Counted from the first letter of the stretch, positions 1 through 8,905 are shown. The stretch: DNA of 45,432 nt from Pseudomonadota bacterium (GCA_021819125.1 JAKARW010000008.1:1-45432), one strand, 5' to 3'. Made by a program: numbers and translations. Notes: a model not told the origin generated them from the sequence alone.

Positions 1-127
<127 letters not shown>

Positions 128-152
128 GCGATCGATCAAGGAGACTACACTC

Positions 153-587
153 ATGATGACAAACCCGGGCAATCGCCTGACTCAAGGGCAGTTCTCGTTT
201 CTTCCCGACCTGACGGACGCGCAGATCACAGCGCAGATCAAGTATGCGTTGAAACAAGGCTGGGCGATCGGCATCGAATACACCGACGATCCACACCCAC
301 GCAACACCTATTGGGAAATGTTCGGCATGCCAATGTTCGACCTGAAGGACCCCGCGGGCATCCTGATGGAGATCAACAATTGCCGTAAGACCTTCCCCAA
401 TCACTACGTGCGCGTCACGGCGTTCGACTCATCGCAAGGATGGGAGACGCCGCGCATGTCCTATATCGTAAACCGCCCAAAGAAAGAACCGGGCTTTGGG
501 CTCGTGCGCCAGGAGGTCGATGGGCGCCAAGTGCGGTACACGATCCATAGCTACGCCACGGACAGTCCGGAGTCCGAGCGGTATTGA
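153..587 (+). CDS. cbbS: RuBisCO small subunit, form IC/red type
   Basis: 144 residues. The core [20 protein letters not shown], then [17 protein letters not shown] and a motif [14 protein letters not shown], are classic RbcS/CbbS. The length and the C-terminal extension ending [16 protein letters not shown] are typical of red-type small subunits, longer than the roughly 110-residue green type. It caps the L8S8 enzyme. A purine-rich SD (AAGGAG at 139-144) precedes the ATG. The next gene is the matching activase cbbX, so cbbLSX forms one operon. A second ATG directly after the first makes the exact start ambiguous by one codon. Confidence 0.95.
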   Translation: MMTNPGNRLTQGQFSFLPDLTDAQITAQIKYALKQGWAIGIEYTDDPHPRNTYWEMFGMPMFDLKDPAGILMEINNCRKTFPNHYVRVTAFDSSQGWETPRMSYIVNRPKKEPGFGLVRQEVDGRQVRYTIHSYATDSPESERY

Positions 588-681
588 AACCGAAACCAGA
601 CGGCGGCCACAAGCTGCCGTCTTTTCCGTGGCAACGGTTTGCCACATCGCAAGCGAAATCCGTACCGTGGGAGAAAACGCG

Positions 682-1626
682 ATGAGTATGGGCGAAGAAT
701 CGCAGCCGGCAGGACCCAAGGACCTAAGCGACGATACCCGGGTCGATCTCGAGGCGGAGTTCAACGATTCGCACGTAAAGGAGGTCCTTGACACGCTCGA
801 TCGCGAACTTATCGGTTTGCGCCCGGTCAAGACGCGTATCCGCGAGATCGCGGCCCTTTTGCTTGTCGACCGCCTGCGCCGACGCTACGCGCTGACCGCC
901 GGGGCTCCGACGCTCCATATGTCCTTTACCGGCAATCCCGGGACCGGCAAGACCACGGTGGCCTTGCGCATGGCCGAGATTCTGCACCGCCTAGGTTATG
1001 TGCGCGAGGGTCATCTGATCGCCGTCACGCGCGACGATCTCGTCGGCCAATACATAGGCCACACCGCCCCCAAGACCAAGGAAGTCATTAAGAAGGCCAT
1101 GGGCGGGGTACTGTTCGTCGACGAGGCCTACTATCTCTACAAGCCCGAGAACGAACGCGACTACGGGCAGGAGTCGATAGAGATCCTGCTGCAGATCATG
1201 GAAAATAACCGTGACGATCTCGTGGTAATCCTGGCGGGCTATAAGGACAAGATGGAACGGTTCTTCGCGAGCAACCCCGGCATGCGTTCGCGCATCGCCC
1301 ATCACGTCGATTTCCCGGATTACTCCGCTCTTGAGCTCATGGCGATAGCAAAGCTCATGCTCGCCGAGCAAAACTATGGCTTTAGCCCGGCGGGCGAAAA
1401 GGCGTTTGCCGATTACATTCCGCTACGCATGAAGCTTGGGCACTTCGCCAACGCGCGCTCCATCCGCAACGCCCTCGACCGCGCGCGCCTACGGCAGGCC
1501 AATCGGCTGTTCGCCGGCAAACACCGGTCACTTACAAAACGCGACCTCATGACCATAGAGGCCGAGGATGTGTTGGCAAGCCGCGTGTTTGGCGAAGGAG
1601 TCCCGGATACGGATCCGGCCCACTGA
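682..1626 (+). CDS. cbbX: Red-type RuBisCO activase CbbX (AAA+ ATPase)
   Basis: 314 residues. Walker [10 protein letters not shown] is near residue 84, a pore-loop-like YIGH near 124, Walker B LFVDEA near 144-149, and an arginine-rich C-terminal AAA+ lid follows. In the family, CbbX hexamers pull on the RuBisCO large-subunit C-terminus to release inhibitory sugar phosphates. I chose ATG 682 because GGGAG lies 8 bases upstream; the open frame extends further 5' but has no SD there and overlaps cbbS. It follows cbbS by 94 bases in the same operon. The partner enzyme is red type, as expected for CbbX. Confidence 0.95.
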   Translation: MSMGEESQPAGPKDLSDDTRVDLEAEFNDSHVKEVLDTLDRELIGLRPVKTRIREIAALLLVDRLRRRYALTAGAPTLHMSFTGNPGTGKTTVALRMAEILHRLGYVREGHLIAVTRDDLVGQYIGHTAPKTKEVIKKAMGGVLFVDEAYYLYKPENERDYGQESIEILLQIMENNRDDLVVILAGYKDKMERFFASNPGMRSRIAHHVDFPDYSALELMAIAKLMLAEQNYGFSPAGEKAFADYIPLRMKLGHFANARSIRNALDRARLRQANRLFAGKHRSLTKRDLMTIEAEDVLASRVFGEGVPDTDPAH

Positions 1627-2664
1627 TCACGATCCCGGATCAGGGGCCGCCGCGAGGTCGTTTAGCGCCGCAATCCAGCGGGCCTTGTCATCCGCCCCGG
1701 CCCAACTTGCCTCGAGGCTATTGCGCGCAAGCCCGGCCCAGGTCGCGCGGTCGAACCCGAAGGCCGCGTGCACGGCGCGGATGTTGTCGTTCATGTAGCC
1801 CCCGAAGTAGGCGGGGTCATCGCTATTGATCGTCACCCGCACACCGGCCGCCATCAGCGCCGGCAAGGTATGGTGCTTCATGGTGGGAAAGACCCGCAGA
1901 CGCACGTTCGATAAGGGGCAAACCGTGAGCGCGACGCCATCGGCGGCGAGCCGCCGGACCAACGCCGGGTCTTCCACGGCGCGCACGCCGTGATCTATGC
2001 GCACCGCCCCCAGGACATCGAGGGCCTCGGTGATATACGACGCCGGACCTTCTTCGCCGGCATGGGCCACGACCCGCTTACCCAGGGATCGCACGCGCGC
2101 GAACACGCGCGCGAATTGCGCAGGCGGATGATCGCGTTCCGCGGAGTCGAGACCAAAACCATCGATGTCATCTAGAAACGGCTCGGCAGCGGCAAGCGTC
2201 GCAAACGCCTCCTCCTCGCTCAAGTGCCTGAGAAAGCACAAAATGAGGCGGCTTGTGATCCCGAAACGCCGCGCGCCCTCGGCGCGAGCGGCATTGAGGC
2301 CCGCCATGACCTCGGCAAGCGGGATACCGCGCGCCGTATGGGTCTGGGGATCGAAAAAGATCTCGGCGTGGACGACGCCATCGGCGTGCGCCCGCCCAAG
2401 ATAGGCCAGCATGAGGTCGGCGAAATCACGGCTGGTACGCAACACGTCCGCGCAGGCGTAGTAGAGGTCGAGAAACGACTGAAGATCGGTAAACGCCTTG
2501 GCGGCATGCAGCGCCTCCTCGTTGGCAAACGGCAAGACGAGTCGGTTGCGGCGCGCGAGCGCAAACGCGAGCTCGGGCTCGAGCGTCCCTTCGATATGCA
2601 CATGCAATTCAGCCTTGGGCATGCGGCAGGCAAATTCGACAGCGGATAAAGCAGACAGTGGCAT
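1627..2664 (-). CDS. Adenine deaminase (adenosine deaminase family)
   Basis: 345 residues of the metal-dependent amidohydrolase fold. Visible ligands and catalytic residues are H21 and H23 in HVHIEGTLEPE, H201 and E204 in HAGEEG, H225 in RIDHG and the Asp pair in NSDDPAYFGGY. The stretch GLDSAERDHPPAQF matches the adenine-specific subgroup (adenine to hypoxanthine plus ammonia) better than true adenosine deaminases, which carry GxDLAG here; this substrate call comes from family knowledge. Start ATG 2664 has GGGAGGAG just upstream, so a longer 355-codon reading is unlikely. It lies 90 bases after ilvB on the same strand and meets cbbX tail to tail. Confidence 0.85.
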   Translation of the reverse strand: MPLSALSAVEFACRMPKAELHVHIEGTLEPELAFALARRNRLVLPFANEEALHAAKAFTDLQSFLDLYYACADVLRTSRDFADLMLAYLGRAHADGVVHAEIFFDPQTHTARGIPLAEVMAGLNAARAEGARRFGITSRLILCFLRHLSEEEAFATLAAAEPFLDDIDGFGLDSAERDHPPAQFARVFARVRSLGKRVVAHAGEEGPASYITEALDVLGAVRIDHGVRAVEDPALVRRLAADGVALTVCPLSNVRLRVFPTMKHHTLPALMAAGVRVTINSDDPAYFGGYMNDNIRAVHAAFGFDRATWAGLARNSLEASWAGADDKARWIAALNDLAAAPDPGS

Positions 2665-2754
2665 GACTCCTCCCGGGAAACGCAAGGCGCCCATTATGCC
2701 CGATACCGCCTGGGCGCGCTCGGCCGACCGCGCAAGGCCGGCGGCACCTGCAAG

Positions 2755-4413
2755 CTAGCCTCCGATGGCCTGCCAGTGGGCGGCGCCGGGGGGCACGATC
2801 GGCAAGGCCTGCTCGCGCGCATCCACCGGCACGCGCACAAGGCACGGTCCTGGGGTCGTCAATATGTCCGACCAGAAATCCCGGCCCGCGCCCGCGTCGC
2901 CAGTATCAAAGGCCGGTATCCCAAACCCACGGGCGACGGTCACGTAATCGGCGGCCTGCTCGAAGCGCGAACCAAACCCGGGCGATGCATAGAACAACGC
3001 CTGCTGCTGGGCGACAAGCCCAAGCGACTGATTGTCGAGGACGATCACCTTCACATTGACGTCCGCCTCGGCGGCCGTGGCGAGTTCCTGGATGTTCATC
3101 AAAAGCCCGCCGTCACCCGTAAAACAGATCACCGGGACCTCGGGTCGGGCCTGGGCCGCGCCGATCGCCACGGGTAACCCGAAACCCATGGTGCCAAGAC
3201 CGCCGGATGTGAGCCAGCGCCTTTCATCCGAAAGGGGATAATATTGCGCGACCCACATCTGATGTTGGCCGACATCGCTCACGACGATCGCCTCCGGGGG
3301 CGCGGCGCGGCCGACCTCCTCCAGGAACGCGCGCGGGGCGGCAGGACCGCCATCCTTGTCCGGATACGTGGCTTGCAAGGCCGTCACCCGGGCGCGCCAT
3401 AAGGGGCGCCTGCGGGATTCAAGGAGCGGCAGGAGCGCGGCCAAGAAGCATCCAAGATCAGCGGCGATCGCGATATCGGGCGTACGCAGCTTGCCAAGTT
3501 CACGCGCATCGATATCCACGTGAACCACCTTCGCCTGCGGGCAGAAGTCGGCGATCCGCCCGGTCGCGCGATCATCGAACCGCGCCCCCAAGACCACCAG
3601 GAGGTCCGTCTCGCGCAGCACGGCGTGACTGGCGCGCGAACCATGCATGCCCAACATCCCGAGCGACAAGGGATGTCCCTTGGGGAGCGTGCCGAGCGCC
3701 ATCAGCGTCATGACCGCGGGTATGTCCTGGCGTTCGGCCAAAATTCGCGCAAGCGGCGCGGCCTTCGCATGCACGAGCCCGCCGCCAAGATAGAGGACCG
3801 GGCGCTGTGCTTCGGCGATGGCCTCGGCGGCCGCCCTCAAGATGGTATCCGCCGGCGCGATCGGCGCGGTCCCAGACGCGATCTTTAGCCACTTAACCCC
3901 GGCGGACACGCGCTCGGTCTGCACATCCTTGGGGATATCGATCCAGACGGGCCCCGGCCGCCCCGACAAAGCCTCGGAAAATGCCGTCGCAAGGATCCCG
4001 GGGAGGTCATCGGCGCAGCGCACCTGGGCGCTGAACTTGGTGACCACGCGCGCCAAGGCGCAGGTGTCCACCTCCTGAAAGGCGTCGGTGCCGATCATCG
4101 CGCGCGGAACCTGGCCTGTGATCGCCAAGATCGGGATGGAATCGCGCTTTGCATCGGCCACCGCCGTCAAGAGATTGGTCGCACCCGGGCCGGACGACGC
4201 CAGACACACACCGACCCCGCCGGTCGCGCGCGCATAACCCTGGGCCACGAAACCCGCTGCCTGCTCATGGCGGACGAGCAGGTGTCGGATCTGCGTGGAT
4301 CGCGCGAGGGCATCATAAATCGGCAGAATGGTGCCTCCGGGTATACCCGCCACGAGGCGCACCCCCTGACGCTCGAGCAGGGTCACGAGCAGTTCGGCAC
4401 AGGTCATAGACAT
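2755..4413 (-). CDS. ilvB: Acetolactate synthase large subunit (IlvB/IlvG type)
   Basis: 552 residues, a thiamine-diphosphate enzyme that condenses two pyruvates (or pyruvate plus 2-oxobutyrate) in valine, leucine and isoleucine synthesis. The N-terminal ThDP domain holds AGIPGGTILPIYDAL and the catalytic Glu in RHEQAAGFVAQGYARA. The C-terminal part holds the ThDP/Mg motif GDGGLLMNIQELATA. The start ATG 4413 has AAGGAG seven bases upstream. No regulatory subunit gene (ilvN/ilvH) is adjacent; the next gene is an adenine deaminase. A leader peptide and attenuator lie upstream (4472-4614), so expression probably responds to charged branched-chain tRNAs. Confidence 0.93.
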   Translation of the reverse strand: MSMTCAELLVTLLERQGVRLVAGIPGGTILPIYDALARSTQIRHLLVRHEQAAGFVAQGYARATGGVGVCLASSGPGATNLLTAVADAKRDSIPILAITGQVPRAMIGTDAFQEVDTCALARVVTKFSAQVRCADDLPGILATAFSEALSGRPGPVWIDIPKDVQTERVSAGVKWLKIASGTAPIAPADTILRAAAEAIAEAQRPVLYLGGGLVHAKAAPLARILAERQDIPAVMTLMALGTLPKGHPLSLGMLGMHGSRASHAVLRETDLLVVLGARFDDRATGRIADFCPQAKVVHVDIDARELGKLRTPDIAIAADLGCFLAALLPLLESRRRPLWRARVTALQATYPDKDGGPAAPRAFLEEVGRAAPPEAIVVSDVGQHQMWVAQYYPLSDERRWLTSGGLGTMGFGLPVAIGAAQARPEVPVICFTGDGGLLMNIQELATAAEADVNVKVIVLDNQSLGLVAQQQALFYASPGFGSRFEQAADYVTVARGFGIPAFDTGDAGAGRDFWSDILTTPGPCLVRVPVDAREQALPIVPPGAAHWQAIGG

Positions 4414-4471
4414 CGTTCGACTCCTTTTTGGGGCCGGAGTCCGCCGAGGAATGATGTCGTGAAGGGACGAT

Positions 4472-4496
4472 ATCCGCCGGCGGCCTGCCGGCGGAT
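4472..4496 (-). terminator. Attenuator hairpin of the ilvB leader
   Basis: A perfect 10-bp inverted repeat: ATCCGCCGGC, a five-base loop, GCCGGCGGAT. It sits between the leader-peptide stop (4507) and ilvB. Its proximal arm can instead pair with an identical GCCGGCGG copy inside the leader ORF (4526-4533), giving the mutually exclusive structures of amino-acid attenuation. The U-run after the stem is poor, so termination may be weak or assisted. Confidence 0.6.
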
Positions 4497-4506
4497 GAGT
4501 AGACGT

Positions 4507-4614
4507 TTAAGAAAAGTCGCTCTGGCCGCCGGCGATCGCTACGCGTACGACCAGTACCGCGCCGTCGAAACGGCGCGCGGGTCCAGCACAAAGGCGCGAT
4601 AGGCAGGCGGTCAT
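4507..4614 (-). CDS. ivbL: ilvB operon leader peptide (IvbL-like attenuation peptide)
   Basis: 35 codons, starting at ATG 4614 with AAAGGA eight bases upstream. The core AVLVVRVAIAGG is rich in Val, Leu and Ile codons and resembles E. coli IvbL, which has a Val run with one Arg. Ribosome stalling at codons 20-27 when branched-chain aminoacyl-tRNA is scarce would expose GCCGGCGG (4526-4533) for pairing with the 5' arm of the downstream terminator. The order leader, hairpin, ilvB is that of ilvB/ilvG attenuators. The resemblance and the alternative pairings are visible; function is inferred. Confidence 0.75.
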   Translation of the reverse strand: MTACLSRLCAGPARRFDGAVLVVRVAIAGGQSDFS

Positions 4615-4717
4615 CGAATATTCCTTTACAGATACTCGATTATTGTGCGTGATCGCACGGCGCAACACAAGGGGGGGACGCCCGCCACAACATCGCGCAA
4701 GACCACCCGCGGCATCC

Positions 4718-4785
4718 TTGACCGCCGTCAAGGATTACCTGACACCATTAGTCAAGTATGCCCCCGCGACGCGCGCCCATGGGGC
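4718..4785 (+). promoter_or_regulatory. FNR/ANR-type operator and putative class II promoter
   Basis: TTGACCGCCGTCAA at 4718-4731 is a perfect dyad close to the FNR-family consensus TTGATnnnnATCAA. If it is centred at -41.5, the -10 element falls at about 4754-4759, where AAGTAT is found (3 of 6 to consensus). It would drive the DUF2249 gene at 4825. This suggests control by an oxygen- or NO-sensing Crp/FNR protein. Confidence 0.5.
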
Positions 4786-4824
4786 TCGCGGCCCTCTTAC
4801 ACCAACCGACCGGAGACCCTTTTC

Positions 4825-5106
4825 ATGACAATGGCTCATAATCATGTGCGCGATGACCGCACCTATCCATTCGACGCCCGCGGGATCGCCAAGCGGTTTC
4901 GGCACGCCGCCATCTTCGGCGCCCTCGACGCCTTAAACCCCGGCGAGGCCATGGACTTTTACAACGACCACGACCCCATCCCCCTCCTCCAACAGATGGA
5001 GCAGCGTTACGGTCACGGGATCGGCATCGAGTACATCGAGCGCAGCGCCACGGGGGTGCTGATTCGCTTCACGCGCCGACCGGCGCAATCCGCGACGGCC
5101 GTTTAA
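4825..5106 (+). CDS. DUF2249 domain protein
   Basis: 93 residues. The stretch ALDALNPGEAMDFYNDHDP, PLLQQMEQRY and a final WEYIE-like segment (GIEYIE) match DUF2249, a small domain often found alone or fused to hemerythrin-like domains in denitrifiers and metal or NO-response clusters. Start ATG 4825 has CGGAG nine bases upstream; an upstream in-frame extension to 4645 has no SD and crosses the promoter. No cofactor residues are assignable. The FNR-type box upstream supports a role tied to low oxygen or NO, which is inference. It converges with the di-iron protein gene at 5135-5959. Confidence 0.75.
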   Translation: MTMAHNHVRDDRTYPFDARGIAKRFRHAAIFGALDALNPGEAMDFYNDHDPIPLLQQMEQRYGHGIGIEYIERSATGVLIRFTRRPAQSATAV

Positions 5107-5134
5107 GGGCGCGCCGCAGGCGGCACGGCCGCGG

Positions 5135-5959
5135 CTACACGATACGCCGCGCGCCGCCCACCATAAGCGGCACCACAAGCCTTTGCAGTGGCGCGGGCAG
5201 ATCAAGCGGTGTCAGCAGCATCTTGACCGCCGACTGAAAAGGGTAATATTGGCGCATCCATGCGCGTATGCGGTCGCGAAAGACGCGAAAGTCGTGGCGC
5301 GTGAAGTCCGCGCGCGCCTCATGGACGAGGCTCACATTCTTCACGGCCAGGTAGGCGTCCTCGTGGTCAACCTCGACCGCCCGCCGCCAGATCGTGCGCG
5401 CCACATGCCATCGGGAATGGGCTTCGCGGCCCTGATACTCGCGATAAATCCGGTAAAACCCCTTGTAATGACCGACCTCATCGTCACGGATGTGGCCGGC
5501 CAATGCGGCCAGTACCGGCTCTGGACTCGCGTGCGTCAACATCCCATAAAAGCTCGAGGTCCCGGTCTCCACCACGCACCGGGCCGCCATTTCGAGGGCC
5601 CGGGTCGGACCGAGCAGCGCGGTCTCACAATACGGCGCGTAATCCGCCCGGAACCCGTCGAAGCCCCGCTGCCAATCGAAATCCGGCCAAACGGTGAGGA
5701 CGTAGCGTTTCAAGGCCTCGCCGTGCTGCACCTCCTCGGGTCCCCATTTGTGCGCAAGCCAGGCGCAGGTCTCGTCATCGCCGGCATAGTAGTCACCCAA
5801 GTTGCGGGCGTAGAGGTCGGAGAGAATCTCCACGAACGACGAGGCCGCAAGTAGGTAAAACCAGTCGCGATTGTCTGCGATCACGGCCCGATCCACCTTA
5901 TCATAGGCGATATCGTCGAGCGACCATCGTCGCCGAAAGACCTTTGAGCCCATCTCCAC
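5135..5959 (-). CDS. Ferritin-like di-iron protein of unknown substrate
   Basis: 274 residues, mostly helical. Likely metal-binding pairs are EEVQH (with upstream Glu in SFVEIL) and DDEVGHYKGFY, with an intervening ETGTSSFYG helix; this E...ExxH pattern repeated twice is that of ferritin-like and acyl-ACP-desaturase-like di-iron proteins. I chose GTG 5959 because GGGAG lies eight bases upstream; ATG 5953 two codons in has no room for an SD. It could be an oxidase, desaturase-like enzyme or storage protein; nothing in the sequence decides. It is divergent from msrA and convergent with the DUF2249 gene. Confidence 0.7.
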   Translation of the reverse strand: MEMGSKVFRRRWSLDDIAYDKVDRAVIADNRDWFYLLAASSFVEILSDLYARNLGDYYAGDDETCAWLAHKWGPEEVQHGEALKRYVLTVWPDFDWQRGFDGFRADYAPYCETALLGPTRALEMAARCVVETGTSSFYGMLTHASPEPVLAALAGHIRDDEVGHYKGFYRIYREYQGREAHSRWHVARTIWRRAVEVDHEDAYLAVKNVSLVHEARADFTRHDFRVFRDRIRAWMRQYYPFQSAVKMLLTPLDLPAPLQRLVVPLMVGGARRIV

Positions 5960-6161
5960 AGCGGATACTCCCGGTATTATGCCGCGCCAACCCACGGCCG
6001 TGGTCACGACCCCATCGCCACACACGGGCGGCCGCATTGCCCGATAGGCCTCGCGTGCCGTCGCTAGTATAAAAAACCATTCGCGGGCCTGCCAGCCGAC
6101 GTCCCGCCCCGTGTATCCTAGACGTGCTTACCGGCGCGCTTTGGCACGGAGGAGGACCGTC

Positions 6162-6767
6162 ATGCAGGACCAAGACACGAGACCGCCGCTCGTCGGCGCG
6201 CATTCACCCACCGAATCTCGTATCGAGACCGCGGTCCTGGCCGGCGGCTGCTTCTGGTGCCTCGAGGCGGTGTTTCGCGAACTACACGGCGTCCTCAAGG
6301 TGGACTCCGGTTACTGCGGCGGGACACCCGACACCGCCGACTACGAGCAGGTAACCACAGGACGCACGGACCATGCCGAAGCGGTGCGCATCTCCTACGA
6401 TCCACGCCAGATCCGCTACGAAGATCTTCTCACGGTGTTTTTCTCGATCGCCCACGACCCGACACAAAAAGACCGGCAGGGCAATGATCGCGGGCGCCAG
6501 TACCGCTCTGTCATCTTCTATGCCGACGAATCTCAAAAAACGGCGGCGACCGCCGCCATCGAACAGCTGACGCGCGATCAGGTCTACAAAGATCCGATCG
6601 TGACCGAGGTCGTGGCGCAAGCCCCCTTCTATCCGGCCGAGGCCTATCACAATAACTATGCCGCCTGCCACCCCGACCAGCCGTATGTCGCGCATGTCGC
6701 GGCGCCCAAGGTCAGCAAACTCCGGCGATATTTCGCGCACATGCTGCATCGCGCCCCGTTATCATAG
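6162..6767 (+). CDS. msrA: Peptide methionine sulfoxide reductase MsrA
   Basis: 201 residues. The catalytic motif GGCFWCLEAVF places Cys30 as nucleophile; Cys33 is next to it, and YHNNYAACHPDQPY near the C-terminus is the usual substrate-pocket and resolving-Cys region. It reduces S-methionine sulfoxide in proteins using thioredoxin. Start ATG 6162 has GGAGGAGGA five bases upstream. msrB follows after 26 bases, so both stereoisomers are handled from one operon. There is no signal peptide, so it is cytoplasmic. Confidence 0.95.
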   Translation: MQDQDTRPPLVGAHSPTESRIETAVLAGGCFWCLEAVFRELHGVLKVDSGYCGGTPDTADYEQVTTGRTDHAEAVRISYDPRQIRYEDLLTVFFSIAHDPTQKDRQGNDRGRQYRSVIFYADESQKTAATAAIEQLTRDQVYKDPIVTEVVAQAPFYPAEAYHNNYAACHPDQPYVAHVAAPKVSKLRRYFAHMLHRAPLS

Positions 6768-6793
6768 CCGTTACCACTAAAGAGGGACGATCC

Positions 6794-7267
6794 GTGGACC
6801 ACCAAACGCCCAAACCCTACTCGGCATCCGGCTACGACCTGTCGCCACTGCCCCCCGTCATTTTCGAACGGCGCGTGAGAGACCTTACCCCGGAGGAGCG
6901 CCGAGTGTTGCTCGCCTCGGGCACCGAGACACCGTTTTGCGGCGGCCTGCTCCACGAACACGGCGTGGGAACCTACGTCTGTCGGCTGTGCGCACTGCCG
7001 CTGTTTCGTTCCCAGGACAAGTTCGAGTCGGGCACCGGTTGGCCGAGTTTCATGCGACCTTTCGATCCCGACCATCTCGTACGCATCACGGATACAAATC
7101 ACGGCATGACGCGCACAGAGATCCGGTGCGTGCGTTGTCAAAGCCACCTTGGACACGTCTTTCCCGACGGACCGCCCCCGACCGGCGAGCGGCATTGCGT
7201 CAATTCCGTGTCGCTGCGTTTCATGCCCGATGGTGCGCGAATGGATCGCGAGGAGGAGGACGCGTAA
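6794..7267 (+). CDS. msrB: Peptide methionine sulfoxide reductase MsrB
   Basis: 157 residues starting at GTG 6794 with AGAGGG upstream. Two zinc-binding CxxC pairs (C63/C66 in CRLC, C112/C115 in CVRC) frame the SelR core GTGWPSF; the catalytic Cys135 lies in RHCVNSVSLRF. It reduces R-methionine sulfoxide and completes the MsrA/MsrB pair. Co-transcription with msrA is likely from the 26-base gap. Confidence 0.95.
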   Translation: MDHQTPKPYSASGYDLSPLPPVIFERRVRDLTPEERRVLLASGTETPFCGGLLHEHGVGTYVCRLCALPLFRSQDKFESGTGWPSFMRPFDPDHLVRITDTNHGMTRTEIRCVRCQSHLGHVFPDGPPPTGERHCVNSVSLRFMPDGARMDREEEDA

Positions 7268-8299
7268 AGCGATCGCGGATCTCGCGGCAAAATCCTTTAA
7301 GGTCGCTCACGGCCCCCCGGGCCTATAAAAAATAGATGGCCGACCGTAGGGGGCGATACCCTGAGCATAGTCGCCACGAAACCTCTGACATAAGGGCTCA
7401 TGCACACCGGACGCGACCTTTGCCCACCGCGACACGCTTTCGGCCTCTTGATCGCCCGCGGCAACACGCACGAGAGGCAACCGCGCGTCGCATCGGGTGA
7501 AACCGGCCTATGATCTCGCGGACAGGACCTCGGGACTGCCGTCCATAGGTCGTTTGGCGCTAGCGTAACCCAAGCCATCTCGGTCAGCATACGGTCAGGC
7601 GGGCTTTCATCGGGGACGTGGTCTGGTCTGCATCGTAATCGTCAATCCCCCATATCATGCGCGCGCAAAGGGAAAGCATAATGGCGCAAATGGCTTGTAT
7701 CGGCGCGCGCCGCCCCACTATAAACGAGCGCGCCTGATGGGCTCTGGCATCTTCAAGCGTGTAAGTAGACACGATCGCGATTTCAACGCCATCGGCCGGT
7801 GGCGGACAGCTCTCATACCCGGACCCACCGCATGATTGACACAGGGGCGTCCGGTACGAGCTTTGGCATGGATGGGCAAGACATCCGACGGGGTGGCCGT
7901 CGCTTGCGGGGAATCTATGGCCGAGACTGGTGTCTACCATATGGCGGCGCCATCGTTGAAATCGCCCGCCCGGCTTAAAAATCGCGCAGACGCCGGGATT
8001 CACGACCGCAAGCGGGCCACACGCCTTGGCCCAGAGCCATTGTCCGACAGCCGCGCGCCTACGCCGCGACGATCGAGGGCCTAAAGGCTGCGGTTGCGCG
8101 CACCGATGAATGCCAAGCGATGCGCCGCTTTTTGCCTCGGCCTTGATTTCATTGGCAGTCCCGCGCCCCCAAGGTGAGGCACGGTTTGCCATCACGAGCC
8201 ACGAGATCGCCATATTCATGGCCGCGGCGCTTAACGCCACAGCCATCGCAAAAGGCATACACGGCACCATCTCTCACGTCACAAAGGAGGCTTTATTTC
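7268..8299. other. Long gap without a convincing gene
   Basis: About 1 kb between msrB and the nucleotidyltransferase gene. A 228-codon open frame on the minus strand (7584-8270) has no SD and an amino-acid composition (Arg, Pro, Cys, Ser rich) typical of antisense reading. On the plus strand, short peptides such as YAATIEGLKAAVARTDECQ (ending near 8145) and ITSHEIAIFMAAALNATAIA (about 8190-8250) look protein-like but sit in different frames with no start or SD, suggesting eroded gene remnants. No RNA gene or mobile element is recognisable. Confidence 0.5.
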
Positions 8300-8905
8300 A
8301 TGATAACAGGATTATTGTTAGCCGCCGGCCGCGACAGACGCTTCGGATCACCAAATCTCGCCCAGCCTTTGGATGGTGTGCCGCTTGCAATCCACAGCGC
8401 ACGCGCTTTACGCGGCGCGGTGGATCGGGCGGTGGCGGTCGTAAGGGCCGATGATCTCGCGCTTGCCGCCAAGCTTCGCAAGGCCGGATTCGAGATCATC
8501 TGCTGCCCGGACGCGCACAGCGGCCAGGGGGCGTCGCTTGCCTTCGGCGTACGCATGACCGGCGGCTCGACCGGCTGGCTCGTCGCTTTGGCGGACATGC
8601 CGTACATAAAACCGGAGACCGCCCAGGCCGTGGCCGCCCAACTGCGTCTTGGGGCGATCATTGCCGCCCCGTATTTTTGCGGACATCGTGGTCATCTGAT
8701 GGGATTTGCAAGAGCCCTCGGACCACAGCTTAGCGCCATCACGAGCGATGCCGGCGCGCTCGCGCTCATCAAAGCACACCGCGAGCTCCTGGTCGCGGTA
8801 CCGTGCTCGGACTCGGGCGTTCTCGCCGATGCTGATACGCTTAAGGACCTTCTTCCCCTCACCGGTACGCAAAGCCCGAGAATGGTCCATGGCGCGCGGT
8901 CCTAG
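8300..8905 (+). CDS. MobA/MocA-like nucleotidyltransferase family protein
   Basis: 201 residues with ATG 8300 preceded by a strong AAAGGAGG. N-terminal LLLAAGRDRRFG is the nucleotide-binding loop of MobA-like NTP transferases; LADMPYI is the metal-binding Asp motif, and GHRGHLMGFARAL resembles the family GxRGHP motif. These proteins transfer CMP or GMP onto molybdopterin, or act as CoxI/xdh-accessory proteins. The conserved Lys that normally follows the loop (consensus GxxK) appears replaced by the run SPNLAQPL, so catalytic competence is uncertain. The next gene is a Tat-exported DsrE-like protein. Confidence 0.75.
   Translation: MITGLLLAAGRDRRFGSPNLAQPLDGVPLAIHSARALRGAVDRAVAVVRADDLALAAKLRKAGFEIICCPDAHSGQGASLAFGVRMTGGSTGWLVALADMPYIKPETAQAVAAQLRLGAIIAAPYFCGHRGHLMGFARALGPQLSAITSDAGALALIKAHRELLVAVPCSDSGVLADADTLKDLLPLTGTQSPRMVHGARS

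Noticed and set aside
7307-7330. Possible terminator after msrB (GGCCC-CCC-GGGCC)
   Set aside because: The short stem is followed by an A-run and not a T-run on the plus strand, so it is not a convincing terminator in either direction.
7584-8270. 228-codon minus-strand open frame in the msrB-nucleotidyltransferase gap
   Set aside because: No SD, odd composition and no recognisable motif; kept only as part of the unassigned gap.
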